DNA of 64,000 bases from Kappaphycus alvarezii (Eukaryota > Rhodophyta > Florideophyceae > Gigartinales > Solieriaceae), in the NCBI GenBank assembly GCA_002205965.3, contig NADL03000462.1, positions 1,125,001 through 1,189,000 on the forward strand, in the 5' to 3' direction. Shown piece after piece: positions 53,280-64,000 of this stretch (the stretch's first letter is position 1; each line of letters opens with the position of its first letter). Made by a program: the position numbers and the translations under genes. A model generated the notes under the pieces. That model ran no database searches. It had not been told where the DNA came from and worked only from the letters and a program-made list of their open reading frames with translations.

Positions 53280-53705
53280 TGCTGTCTAATCGCCGCCTCA
53301 AATCATCACCGTCGTTTGCCCGCCCGGTTATCCCCCTAAATCGCTCATCATGGTTATTATCGCTGTTTCTCCCGCCTGCCGTGGCCTCAAATTGTCCATC
53401 GTCGTTATCATCGCCGAAAAACCCACTCATCAGGGTTTACAAACAGCCTATCATCACCACTATCACCGTTTACCCCGCACTCATCATCCTCACGATCGCC
53501 ATTTTCCTCCGCCCGCAGGGGACGAGCTTGGCTCTTCATCGTTATCATCGCCGTTTCCACCGCCGGGCAAGGACTTAAAATCGCCCATTATCGTTATCAT
53601 CTCCGTTTCTTCCTCCAGCCGGAGCTTTACTGCGCTATTCATCATTATTATCCCAGATAGACCCGCACTTTGAGGCTTCAAGTCGACCATCATCGTTATC
53701 ATGGA
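53280..53705. repeat. Degenerate ~51-bp minisatellite
   Basis: About eight or nine diverged units built on a core like CGNCCATCATCGTTATCATC-GCCGTTT, followed by a C/G-rich half such as CCGCCNGCCG. Clear cores are at 53340, 53397, 53540 and 53583, and the last is at about 53685. Open frames here on both strands are by-products of the repeat. Confidence 0.7.
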
Positions 53706-54349
53706 TGTGAAATGGTTATTTTTGCATAATCTTTACTATATTGATGCATTCAGATTCATTTTTCTCGTTATACTGGTTACACCATAAGTATTTCTTTACG
53801 CGTAAAGTTCAACATTTTTATACGTAATATAATACTGTGTAAAGGATTATAGAATGCATCTGTCTTCTTCCAAGTCTTTTTTGTACATCTTTGGTTACGG
53901 TCTTTCAGTATTTCGTCTTCATACCTTCTGATCCTTTGTAGTAAGACACGGTTCAAATAAAAGATCTGTTTGTGGGTATTTCAATGAGCGGATAATTCCT
54001 TCACATGGTCGGATGACCACTGCATTGATTTACTATTCCTCATAATGGACTCAGGACTATCTGCGATTGATTCCCTCGAGTCGCCGAACTGAGATTAGCT
54101 TAAAATTTGACCCATACTCTTGTTTGGATCCCTCGGACTTCCCCTTACAGATGCAATCATTGTGTTGGTCTGAACAGGACACATGATTTTAGTTGTGACC
54201 CTGTTAGGCTCAAGCACCAATTTCAAAAAAGAAGGAGGACGTGCCCTAACCACTTCCTTCTACTGAGGGCAACTAGAACTTGCAATCAAGTGCTTGCATA
54301 ATAGAAAAGGACTTTGTAAGTAGGAGAGACAAGAGCAAGTACATTTCTT
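53706..54349. other. No recognisable gene
   Basis: AT-rich spacer before the MULE relic. Its far end may contain the C-terminal or terminal part of that element. Confidence 0.35.
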
Positions 54350-55430
54350 TTGGTCTGTTACGTATTGGCCCCTTAAATCTGTTTGTTACTTTTCCTTACA
54401 CTCTTTAACAAAAGCGCGCCACCAGGAAGGTTTTGTTAAACCTTTCTTTAATAAATTGTAGTCGTTCCAATATTTAGGAACAATTTTTGAGTCAAGTAAG
54501 AAAAGAAGCATGTCCAATCTTTGACTGTTGTATGGCTATAGGTAGAACCGTTTCAGTACGCTCTATTGCGACTTACACATCATTGTAGTTTTGTGAAGAG
54601 GAATAATTGACGCATTACGTCTTCCCAACATTACAACATATTTCTATCGTTCCAGTTTTTTAAAAGGTACTCCTGTAAAGTTGCTTCAGTTGTGCCAAAG
54701 TAATCACCAATTTCATCCCTGTCTTGCTCTTCCGACGTTACTATAGTAAACATATTTTCGAAAAATTGGTGTCAATTGTATTCCAGATTTAAAAGCTCTA
54801 ACAATTTGCTCTCTCTAGCGTCTGAAAGCTCATATTTTCCTTCTTTTCATAATACCGCTATTTTCAGCATTATAGCTCTTTTGAAATGCCATAAACATAG
54901 ACAAGGGTCAATATTGAACACCCGCTTGATAGCGTCGAGCTGTCCGCTATCCTTGTCTGAGAATACTGAAAGAGGATTAAAACCTGTGTACTTTTGCCGA
55001 AGAGAGACAAACATTGAAATAAGAGAAACTATTCTTCTTAAAGGGATGCCTCCAGATATATTCTTATGGCTTTCCAAAAATATATAGGCAGGATGAATCC
55101 CTGTGCCAAGAATGGAGCCAACAATAGCAAATAAAAATCAATACCAGCAGAGTTCATTTTGTATGTAGAGTCAAAATAGTTACCTGTACGCATTGTCCTT
55201 CTTTCTGGTATCGAAAACTTATGTATCCTCCGCATTGTGACACTTTCCCAATTCGAACGGATAGACGTGGTCTATTATGATGTCTGCGGCTTCCTTGATT
55301 ACAGTACCATGTACTTGAACCCTTTCGATTCGTCACGCGTACATAATAATTTTTTTCTATGCTCTCGATCGCCTTCAATGCATTCGCTTCAAACAAACGA
55401 CGCCCATCATCATTCAGAGTCGACTTAATG
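54350..55430 (-). pseudogene. MULE (Mutator-like) transposase, decayed
   Basis: On the minus strand, 55396-55154 has a zinc-binding/FLYWCH-like start (GSSTWYCNQGSRRHH, CGGYISFRYQ). Next is NYFDSTYKMNSAGIDFYLLL (first catalytic Asp at 55170-55172), then FNPLSVFSDKDSGQLDAIKR (second Asp at 54955-54957) and IDPCLCLWHFKRAIMLK, the hallmark C-x2-H element of MULE transposases. After a stop, ARES...LLNLEY and EATLQEYLLKNW follow. The order TDATYKT / SDKD-x2-AI / CLWHxxRA identifies the family. Frame changes near 55170-55070 and a stop near 54845 inactivate it. No terminal inverted repeats were recognised. Confidence 0.78.
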
Positions 55431-56104
55431 AAATGATTAAAACGTAGCTCGATCGAGGATTTCGTTGTTGTCGCTGTGATTAAATGTTGCTTGTAAATAT
55501 GCCCAAAATTGTCTGCGCGACTGGTATTGTCCCGGAAAAATAAACTTTATTAGGTAAATCCAATACTATACGTTGCTGGCGACATTGACAGCAATTTAAG
55601 CTTAACTCCATTTTTGAAGTCATAAAGTGCAGAGAAGGTCGCAATTGCCTACATTTTGAACAAATAAAATGGCAAATAAAATGTAGAAAATGTATATACA
55701 TTTGCTCGGTTTCACCGAGGAAGACATAACATAAAGAAAAAAAGACGGTCTGATCGTTATATCCATCTTCAGTACCAAGAATCTGACGCAGTACATTGCG
55801 TAAATCATGAAGCTGAATTTGTGAGTTAAATGACTCATTTCAAACGCTTAGTAATCGCTCCGGTGTTGGAATCTGATTTTGATACGCCTGCATATAAAAT
55901 GGTTTTGCAAAATCAAACGACAATGTCACTCCGTCCTCCCTCTTCTGTTTTCCCTGGTTTTCGTCTCCCATGCTTGAAAGGGATGGGGTCGGATGGGGTA
56001 TTTTATCGCAGTCATGTGTACCCGCGCGCGGGCTTTTTAAATATCTATTTTATTACAAACATACATAAATACAATATGTCTTTTGCATATGATATACCCA
56101 GTCA
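55431..56104. other. No recognisable gene
   Basis: AT-rich DNA; short frames only. Confidence 0.35.
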
Positions 56105-56400
56105 TTTTATGAGATGCGCGTTCTGACGCAGCTCACGCAGAGAAGCAGCGGAAATACCAAGGGTTCCTTGCTGAGCTGCCTGGGAGAAACAGGCTGGTTC
56201 CTGTTCCCATCTCAACGCTTGGAGGATGGCATCCGGTGGCGTTCTCCGTCGTCAAGGAACTCGCGAGAACCGTTGCCACCCGCGCAATGGAACGGTTTTC
56301 GAAGGTTAGAGGCATTCTTTTACAGCGGCACTCTACTTTGACAGTAACCTCCAACGCCGCTTGTTTGCTGGCTGGCCTCCCTTCCACCTTCTGGTAGATT
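56105..56400 (+). pseudogene. Family B C-terminus, plus strand
   Basis: One plus-strand frame reads AAHAEKQRKYQGFLAELPGR, NRLVPVPISTLGGWHP, AFSVVKELARTVATRAMERF and LLQRHSTLTVTSNAACLLAG. This is the same protein end as the minus-strand fragment at 52.2-52.8 kb, including the Lys-Tyr segment and the GGWHP motif, here without stops for about 85 residues. The nuclease core lies outside the preserved part. Confidence 0.72.
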
Positions 56401-56749
56401 GGACTGCCATCCATAGCTCTTGACGCATTGTACGGTTTCGCAATTGGCTTGACAATCATACGATATCTACGCTCCCGTACAAATTTACTGGATACCAACC
56501 CACATATCTATCACAGTAAATTAACCCCTCATTTACCATTTTCTGAGATCGGTTGACTTTTCTATGTCTGGACATAGCTACTGTACCGTACATGTACATA
56601 TGTATCTAGTGTTCTTGGCTGTGTTAAAATTACGTACAGGTTGCTTTTCGTGGATACAGGTTACGCGTGTGCTCCTACCGTACTTCCAAGAATAGGATTC
56701 CAAATAGTTTTTTTCTGAAGTAATGGTCTCCACTGCAGAATCCGACTAC

Positions 56750-56960
56750 AGGTTAGTTCGTAGCCGCTACAAACTAACCGGATGGTCCACTTTGGTCACG
56801 TGCCGTGGCATTCGCGAGCAGGTAGCCGTAGGTATAAATAGACGACCACAAGATGCAACCAAGGCGCTTATACACACGCCGGAGTACAGTATATACAGTA
56901 TGTCGACTGCAGTCGTACCAGACTTCCGCGCCATTTGCGGGATTAACTACTCCGGTAAAA
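56750..56960 (-). repeat. Family A 3'-terminal relic
   Basis: The minus strand gives RRVYKRLGCILWSS, matching RRIYQRISCTLWSS of family A. A decayed end, a stop and a tail with GGATTCTGCAGTGGAGACC replace the usual GGATCCTGCAGCGGACACC. Confidence 0.6.
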
Positions 56961-57118
56961 CTGCAGTTTGGGGGGCAGGTCACCGAGCGAGTCAAAACGC
57001 AATTGGTTGGGAAGTGAAGTTTAGTGCACGGCTCGGGGTGTCAGGCGGATTGGATAATTTGAAAAAGGTCTGTACAAATACTAAAACTATCACCGAAAGA
57101 CCGACGGTGTATAATTAG

Positions 57119-58438
57119 CTTCAGCAACAATGTCCTATATCTGCAGTGCACAGTACAGCAGCGCAAGGTATTGAGTTGCTAGTGCCAGATTGCTGGCAAC
57201 CCGGCCGGATTTTGTTCAATACCGTAGCCTGAACCACGTAATCGCCTTTGAGCCCTACAAGTTATGAGTAAATATCATCTTCTCAAATGCTCAAACCAAA
57301 TTTAAAGTTGACAACAACCTCTTCCCCTTGACTATGATTGAATCGCATTGAAACGAGGTTCCAACAGTAGTCCAACCAATTCAACAGTGCTACCCCAATC
57401 ACGATTCAACGATCAGCCTCTCTCTCCACATGCGCAACACCAGATTCGGAACACCGCCCTGACACCACCACCACCTCCAGCCGTTACCAATGATTTGACA
57501 ACAGTCCTCGTTAGGGAAGCAGAGCATAACACGCAACCAGTCCTCAAATGTGCGATAACCGACCCTCAAGTCTGAGCACAGCACCGCACTATCCCTGGTA
57601 CCAACGCTGCACTGATCCATAAGGCATCCCTCTGCGTTAAGAGTGGAAGCCTGTCAGAAGTGACCCGTGCCACCCTGTTGTCTCGTCATGGCCATTGGAT
57701 AATGTACAATATTGTCGTGTAACCATGCCGTGTTGCCTGACATAACCAGTCTCAGGCACAGCGAGGCAACAAATAAGTTGCTCACCCCAGTTTTTTCGTA
57801 TTTGGCGAAGCCAGATCTTGCTCGATTCCCCTCCGCAAAAAAAAGCTGCAATGTTTAGCATACTTGCCCGACGCCTAGACCAAGTAACTATCCCAGAGCG
57901 GTTCATGTATTCATGCTCTTGCCGTAAATATCTTCCCAACTCTTTCGGTCTTAACGCACTGCAACCACATTGTCCACGAGCCAAGACCCGATTTCAGCCG
58001 ATTTCAGCTGAATTACCACTTAGCTGACCGCAATCTGTACATCGTGCTTCTTGCATCTTTACATCCAGAAAATAGCAATAGCAGGTCGCTAGACTAAAAT
58101 TTCCGCAAGTCAGTTGCCTCTACAATGGTAACAACTAAACATCAGTCCTTTTCTCACCGCCTCCCACCCAGACGCATGCCCAACAGTCGCACAGCAGCTC
58201 AAGCGGAAGTCCAGAAGCGTCCACAAGTCGCACCACAGCAACCTGACGCCATCAACAATCTCCGCCACACCCGCACTTACCTACTCCCCCACTAGCACCC
58301 CACCAAAGCAAAATCCACTCCTTCCTCCACACCATCCCACCCTACCTGACCAACCAACACCACAACCATCCCACCCGCAACAAAATAAATACACGCGGCA
58401 CCAACCCAAACGCCGTCAAACCCGACTCTGCTCAACGC
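57119..58438. other. No recognisable gene
   Basis: Mixed-composition spacer. Short frames such as 57348-57575 and 57637-57984 (minus) match nothing known. 58140-58440 is very C-rich and A/C-biased on the plus strand. Confidence 0.35.
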
Positions 58439-58651
58439 TCACCAAGCCGTAGTCTGTTTCCTCACCACCAAAGGCGAATTCCGTCCAAACCCCAACGCCT
58501 GAGCACGTCGAATCTCCTCCGCCTCAAACGCCGCCAACTTGCGATACCTCATTTCGACATCCTTGACCAACGCCACCAACTCCGGTGCCGAAAGCATATG
58601 CAACTGTTGCACTAATTTACGGTCCGTAGAATGCGACGAGAAGCGCGGCAT
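58439..58651 (-). CDS. Hypothetical small protein (70 aa)
   Basis: I do not recognise this protein. The frame begins MPRFSSHSTDRKLVQQLHML, continues with the helical SAPELVALVKDVEMRYRKLA and AFEAEEIRRAQALGF, and ends VVRKQTTAW. It looks like a short amphipathic helical protein with a charged heptad-like pattern and normal amino-acid composition, unlike the repeat-derived frames nearby. Upstream in the same frame, back to about 58790, the codons encode a basic Pro/Arg-rich stretch (TPAVKLRNSARGYPPRPATP) without an ATG, so a longer product with a spliced first exon is possible. A Pro/Ser/Thr-rich frame at 58701-59213, same strand, could be its 5' UTR or first exon. Confidence 0.4.
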   Translation of the reverse strand: MPRFSSHSTDRKLVQQLHMLSAPELVALVKDVEMRYRKLAAFEAEEIRRAQALGFGRNSPLVVRKQTTAW

Positions 58652-59213
58652 GCGCGGCGGGCGTGCAGGCGTAGCAGGACGAGGCGGGTAACCGCGCGCG
58701 CTATTCCGGAGTTTGACCGCTGGCGTTTGAACCGGGCGTACTTGGTGGGGTTGACGGCGTCGGCGGCGGTGCGTTTGTGATTCCGCTCATTGCGGTGGGA
58801 ATTTCACGTGGTAGGGGAAGGGACGGGGTGGGAGATGTTATATGGAATTTGGGGGGGGGCAAGAGGGTTTGAGGAAATGGACGGGGAGGGGATGGGCGGA
58901 GGGTTGAGGTGGAGGTGGTGTCGCAAAAAAGGGACGTGGTGGGAATAACGAGGTCGCGATGCGGAGCCCGGCGTGTGCACAATTTAGGGTTCAATGGGTG
59001 GAAATGAGCACAAGTAGTAGCGGGGACTGGCGTTTGACTTTGTTGAGTGGAAGCGCGCGGGAGAGGCGGGACGGCGGAAAGTTGAACAAGTGGGTTTTGT
59101 GGATATTTTTGGCGGGATTTGTCGCAGTTGGCGTCACTCGGTTTGTGTGGGTGTTTCGGTGGGGGCGTCATGGCCGGGTCATGCCCACTGTATGATTTTG
59201 AGAGCACTGCCAA

Positions 59214-60754
59214 AACGTAGAGATGATGACAAATGGCTTGTTTTATTTACGGACGCAGGTTTCTGTTTATTGGTCAGTTCAACTTTTTAAGGCTGGCGGG
59301 TGGACAGTGCCGTCCGGGTGTGACACCGACACCGCCGTTTCTTGCTTACACTAGTGTACATACATTTGAAATTGCTTTTCGTTCATTTTTTCCGCAGATA
59401 CTTCGTAATCTACTCCCCGCGGGACACGTCATGGAGCCTAGCCCTTGTGACACAACACCAATTCGAAATTTTATATATCTGGTATTTGATCAACCAAAAT
59501 CCTGTACTGCAGGACCTTGTCACTTTCTCCATTCTGATTTCATTTCTCGAGTCCTCATCACATTTTCCAACATCGATTTTCATCCTCAACTGTCATTTTC
59601 AGATCCTCTTCCTTCCAAGCTCTTCCCTGACCATTCAGCACCTTCGCGGCATTAGGCACCAATTACTTTCTCATCTTCGCAGATGCGATCGAGTTACAGC
59701 ATCTGTTTCGCTTTTTTGAATCCGTTTTCTAACAATAGCAGCACTTGATCAGATGGGGGTACCCGCAAGTGCTGCAAGCCTTTCCTCCTAATCTATCGGG
59801 TAGTTCCAGCATTTGAATTCGGTGCAAAGGCGTTACATGGTTGATAGGTTCTCCCAATTGGCAAAGAGCACTGTATCGTCAATAGTGTTCTCATTGCCGC
59901 AATTTCACCGAATGATCAATCCTACCGCGAATTATTATTCACAAGTGTCCACGACGGAGGATGTCACCGCTATTATCCCGTTACCTTCATAGCTTCCAGA
60001 AACCAAAGTCTTGCAGTGATACAAGTTTATTAGGGAGGACATCCCATCCACGCGGGGTCTGGTGACTACTGTTTCTCCTGGCCTACAGAAACACCGTTCT
60101 AGTCAATGATGTTCCTTGTGTGTGGACGAGATTTTAAGAAAATCCAAAACTGGTTTCTGCAAATTGGATGAATGTACCCATTTTGACGTATTTTCGGTGC
60201 ATCATGACTGTAAGCAGGACGAGAAGCTATGCAGCTGCAAAGGCTCGCAAAATTTTTTTGAAAAACTTTCCTTTCTTGTTTATGGTTTACAGCTGGCCTA
60301 GCAGTACTACGGCAGGATTTTGCGCAAAGGACTGTGGACCTGCAATTTCTTCGAGAAACTATGCAATAATTGAAACGTTTTGAACTATCCTCTTACCCTG
60401 CCTGTTTGGGAGGGTACATACCGCAGTACAGAACAGTAGTTTACTGTGCAGTACAGTACAGTACAGCACTTCATAGTCAACAGGACAGCAAGATTGCGGA
60501 AAATCTTGTCCGTCGCAGAAAATGGGGGAAATTACGTACATTTGGTAAAAAATTTAGTTTTTTACTGCATTTACGCAGAAAGTCAGGAAATTTAAATAAT
60601 ATCCGATCAAATTGAAATGCAGGCAAGACATTACTGCATCTGGTTTTCTGCAATCCAATCTTTACTGTAATGTTCGAATGCTGGCAGAAAAATTACAGAC
60701 GAACAACATTAGCCCCTCGGAGGCTGGCACCCAGGCGCGTACGCGGTGCTAACC
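59214..60754. other. No recognisable gene; TACAG cluster at 60436-60470
   Basis: Open frames at 59233-59719 and 60116-60383 are Phe/Leu/Ser-rich without recognisable domains. GTACAGTACAGTACAGCAC lies near 60449-60467. Confidence 0.35.
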
Positions 60755-60892
60755 GATGTCGCGCGGAACGTGGCCGTTCGAGCGATGGAGACCTCTGGGA
60801 TGGTTAGAGCGGTGCTTACTCAAAGGCACGCTGCTTCGGCCGTCATGTCCAACGCGGCATGCCTGCTCGCCGGCATTGAGCCGGCCCTGTAA
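60755..60892 (+). pseudogene. Family B C-terminus, short fragment
   Basis: The plus strand encodes DVARNVAVRAMETSGMVRAV, LTQRHAASAVMSNAACLLAG and IEPAL, then TAA. It aligns with the ends at 52.2 kb (RRVRSVLMQRHAAATISSNA) and 56.3 kb and is unbroken for 45 residues. Confidence 0.7.
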
Positions 60893-61179
60893 GCAAGGTC
60901 ATTTACTGTAGTGTTACCCATCAGCGAGGACTTCTCCCGCATAACGTATTAGCCTCGTTGATATAACCGACCACATCTTCCATGCATTAAAATAACCCAA
61001 AAATTCCCCCCACATTAGCCCCAGAGGTACAGTACTGTACCCGGCAGATACTCATTGAAGTACTGTAAAGTTTCTCTCTCTAAAAATGCGTTTAGCTACA
61101 GTACAGTGCATACGATACAACGACGCCAGTCTTCCTCTCCCACAAGCATACTGTATTCCTGCAGTGTAAACGATAGATA
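60893..61179. other. Spacer with TACAGTAC motifs
   Basis: Contains TACAGTACTGTAC at 61027-61039 and TACAGTACAGTGCATACG near 61096. No gene. Confidence 0.4.
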
Positions 61180-62736
61180 CAGTGCGCGACTTTAGGATAC
61201 AGTAGCACCACCCCTGAATTTGATTCTGCACAATATTTGGATTGGCATTTTTAAATGAATTTAATGCTATTAGAACCGCAATTCCAAACCATGTAAAGAG
61301 TATAAAGTCCGTTCCTGTACACCAGCCACAAAAAATTAAAATGTCAAAAAAGAAATTTAGAGTGCGACATTAGAATAGCACCACTTAACTAAATCTACTT
61401 ACCAACCCATTTTCAAATTGCCGTTGCCTTGAAAATTACTTCAACTAGCATCTTCGAACAATCCTTTCACTCGTGCACTCAGCCAGCATCAGAAAAAGGG
61501 CATAGGAAAGCAACTCGACGGAAAAGAAAAGGGAGCAATCCTGGCTTTGGCCAAGGAGGGACTAAGCAATCAAACAATTGCGAAACAGATGAATCGAGAC
61601 AAGAATATTACCTCAAGGTTTATCAGCAATCCGAACTGCTATGGAAAGAACCACAACACCCAAAATAACGAGCAAATATTGCCAAACGGTGTCAAGACGT
61701 CTCTCAAAAGTGCCTCTGACACTGATGCGTCAGCATCTCAACTTAAGAGTGAACTGAATTTGCCAGCAGGTAAGTGCCAAATTCAGAGAATTTTATCGAA
61801 CTCAGAGCGCTTGGTATACTCTATGGTAAAAGCGGAGCCACCTTTAACAAAGGAGCCCAAGTCAAGGCGTTTTCAATGGGGAATGTTACAACACAACAGG
61901 AAAAAACACGAGTGGAGACTAGTAGTCTGGTCTGGTGAAAAAAATTAATCTTGACGGACCATACGGGTTCTATCTCTCCTGGCATGACATTAGGAAAAAA
62001 AAATTATTTTATCGAAACGACGAGTCCGTGGGGGAGGTGTAATGGTTTGGGGCAGTTTTTTCGGGTATAGATTTTTATAATTGGCTGTGCTGCATGGTAA
62101 CAAAGATTCTATGAAGCACTGCTCTACTTTGGAAGACTATCTACTTCCCTACACTGACAAGTTTATGCCGATAAGGTTGTTTTTTTCCAGGATAATGCCT
62201 CTATTTATACCTCACAAATTTCATCTGAATGGTTTGGGAACAATGTTGGACGCGTAATGTCTTGGTCAGCAAGATTCTTAGACTTGAATCCAATAGAGAA
62301 CATCTGGGGAATTCCTGCAAGAGCTGTTTATGCCAGTAAACGTCAGTTTAACACTGTCGAAGAGCTTAAACGTACTATACTGGAGGAGTGGGGAAAATTG
62401 GATCAAAATTTCATCAAAAAGCTACTTGGCAGTATGCTGAATCGATATGTTCAAGTACTAGAGAGGCAAGGTGCGAAAACCGACTATGGAGGTATTTTTT
62501 CAATTAAATTATTTGTGAATTTGAACAATATAGGAAATGGTGCTATCCTAAAGTCGCACCCTAAATTTCTTTTTTGATATTTTAGTTTTTTGTAGTTGGT
62601 GTACAGGAACGGTCTTTATACCCTTTTTATGGGGTGGAATTGTGGTTCAAATAACATTAAATTCATTTAAAGATACCCATCCAAATAATTTGCAGAATCA
62701 AATTCAGGGGTGGTGCTATCCTAAAGTCGCACACTG
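61180..62736 (+). mobile_element. Tc1-like DNA transposon with ~200-bp IR/DR termini
   Basis: The left end CAGTGCGCGACTTTAGGATA and the right end (reverse complement CAGTGTGCGACTTTAGGATA) start inverted repeats of about 200 bp (61180-61390 and about 62540-62736). Each repeat carries the GCGACTTTAGGATAGCACC motif twice, at the tip and again at its inner end (61361-61385; 62548-62571), the IR/DR layout known from Sleeping Beauty-type elements. A TA flanks the left end. Inside is a broken transposase. Total length of about 1.56 kb is normal for Tc1. Confidence 0.88.
61495..62577 (+). pseudogene. Tc1-like DD34E transposase, frameshifted
   Basis: Three frames in order. GKEKGAILALAKEGLSNQT and IAKQMNRD form the first helix-turn-helix, and LPAGKCQIQRILSNSERL the second region. 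RRFQWGMLQHNR and VVWSGEKN stand where the family has SDEKxF, so the first catalytic Asp is Gly here. After shifts come LDGPYGFYLSWHDIRK and, from about 62190, FFQDNASIYTSQISSEWF with the second Asp, then FLDLNPIENIWG with the Glu exactly 34 residues later (DD34E). The end RQFNTVEELKRTILEEWGKL is typical. At least two frameshifts and the lost first Asp inactivate it. Confidence 0.88.
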
Positions 62737-62799
62737 ATATGTACTCATTGAAGTAAAGCTTTTCATTCTACATAAGGATGACATTCGATCATAACTTAC

Positions 62800-62995
62800 C
62801 TCGCAGAGTGTACACCGACTGACCAGCTATCCAGCAAAGTGCCAACTGGACGGATCAAACCGGCCCCGTGCAATAGGGCGCGCGATATGATGGCCTTGGC
62901 CACCGCCGAAAACGTGCCGTACCAGGACAGGAACAGCAATCACAGCGCAGTAAATCCTGCCAATAAACAACGATCCACAGCACGCATTCACACCT
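62800..62995 (-). repeat. Family A 3'-terminal relic
   Basis: The minus strand encodes a degraded RIYCAVIA and, in another frame, SRALLHGAGLIRPV before a stop, corresponding to RIYQRIS and SRAPLHVPDVEHPV of family A. It is the most diverged copy that can be recognised. Confidence 0.45.
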
Positions 62996-64000
62996 GTCAT
63001 ATTCGGGAGCACATGGGCTTTTGCAAGTTTCGGAGCGACAAAATCAGCGTCGATGCACGTGGTAAGCCAAACGCATTTTGTTCAACTGTAGCCTGCAGGA
63101 TACACAGAAACTGTTCTTTGGCATCCATCGGAAGCAGTTAGTTCAGGCAATTGGCAAGGACTACACCGGTTTTCAAGCACAGTTTTGGGCGTGCTTCGCC
63201 TGGATGGACCTGGCTTGCTGCGGAACGTGGAGTGCGCTGGCGGGGATGGTTTGCATGAGGTTGGGTGTAGGGGGGCGTGGTACAGTTGCAGTGGCTACGA
63301 TTTCCGTTGCATGTGTTTGAACAAACCGGGAAATGTACAATGTATGTGCTGGAGAGAGGTATTCTTAGAAAGTAGGACCCTTCGAAGGGTGGTCGCCAGG
63401 TCGGGTATCCAGTTCCATAGAAACATAGGAGTGATTCATTACGTGGTGTTGACACTGACGTCAGCGGTTGTGGTGCGGACTTTCTTTTCGGAAAAAATCA
63501 CAAATGTGCAAGACTTGTGACAAGACGTGCAGTGAAGTATATTGCTTTCGAATCAAGAAGATTGAGGACACTGGAAGAGAATAGGAGGTGAGGAAGGAGT
63601 GCGAGGTTTGCCGCAGGGTGCGAATTGATCTGCAACGGCTGCGTTATTGCCTCCTCAGTTTCCCCATAACGCGCATGTTTCCACACAAGACACCTCCCCC
63701 TCTGTCACCTTGCACTGTAAAGTGTTAGATGCCAGAATTTGCACTTTGATGAAAACAAGTAGCCAGTGACTGCTGACGCTTATGTCTGTGAGGCAAGAGT
63801 TGTTTATTTGCTTTGTGTATAAAATTGGAATTTCTTTTTTCGTGAAAGCTAGAGGCGTGCAGTACTGTACTGTACTGTACAAGGGATACCGTACGTACAG
63901 AATTGAAAATGTGCTGCGGACAAAAGGATAGGACAGTACAGTAATGTATGTATTGTACAGTACTGTGCACTGTGCCGAGAAAAACATTTGTGCGGCAATC
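62996..64000. other. No recognisable gene; TACTGTAC cluster near the end
   Basis: Open frames 63078-63320 and 63185-63520 (plus) are Cys/Gly/Val-rich and unrecognised. 63859-63880 and 63935-63970 carry GTACTGTACTGTACTGTAC and GTACAGTACTGTGCAC. Confidence 0.4.

Noticed and set aside
53279..53702. ORFs of about 100 codons on both strands
   Set aside because: They are translations of the ~51-bp minisatellite.

Overview
The window is nuclear DNA of an intron-poor eukaryote, most likely a red macroalga (Florideophyceae, Chondrus-like). That assignment is inference: compact intronless genes (ribosomal protein eS7, a GT27-type glycosyltransferase), very dense and varied transposon debris including DDE families common in red algae and oomycetes, and a tRNA whose architecture recalls the unusual intron-bearing tRNAs known from red algae. 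There is no operon organisation, no bacterial signal and no CRISPR array.

Layout. 0-6.5 kb: a decayed retroelement, the intact eS7 gene (3068-3646, +), an F-box-like relic and unassigned DNA. 6.5-13.4 kb: a nest of non-LTR retrotransposon pieces, nearly all on the minus strand, from one family (here 'family A'). Family A encodes a reverse transcriptase, then a C-x2-C-x9-H-x4-C zinc finger and a restriction-like (PD-(D/E)XK) endonuclease. It includes an open 309-aa zinc-finger/endonuclease frame, an RT-bearing copy, a 3x62-bp tandem of its 3' end and a ~490-bp tandem of 5'-truncated copies. 13.48-13.58 kb: a tRNA-Met(CAU) candidate with a canonical anticodon-loop intron and a second 10-nt insertion in the T-loop. 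14-15.1 kb: two family A pieces back to back. 15.8-18 kb: a TIP30/FMP52-like short-chain dehydrogenase gene with one frameshift and a ~415-residue acidic tail. 18.1-22.5 kb: three more family A pieces, one carrying a fold-back inversion where the YADD motif should be. 23.7-25.2 kb: an intact type II membrane GT27-like glycosyltransferase.

26.5-34 kb: a family A fragment, then two decayed Harbinger (DDE_Tnp_4) elements lying as mirror images, each a transposase convergent with a Myb/SANT-like accessory gene, with a 535-bp deleted Tc1/mariner-like element between them. 34-56 kb: a markedly AT-richer island holding relics of a gag-like ORF, a DDE_1/pogo-like transposase, a PIF/Harbinger transposase of plant type, a Ty1/copia-like element (integrase, RT, RNase H), a second restriction-endonuclease non-LTR family ('family B'), a ~51-bp minisatellite next to a 23-bp-arm palindrome, and a MULE transposase. 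56-64 kb: family B and A fragments, a possible small gene, and a Tc1 element with long IR/DR-type terminal repeats.

Host genes account for only about 5 kb; most of the rest that can be read is mobile-element debris from at least eight superfamilies. Clusters of the pentanucleotide TACAG and its complement CTGTA, forming GTAC-centred palindromes, recur throughout the non-coding DNA.
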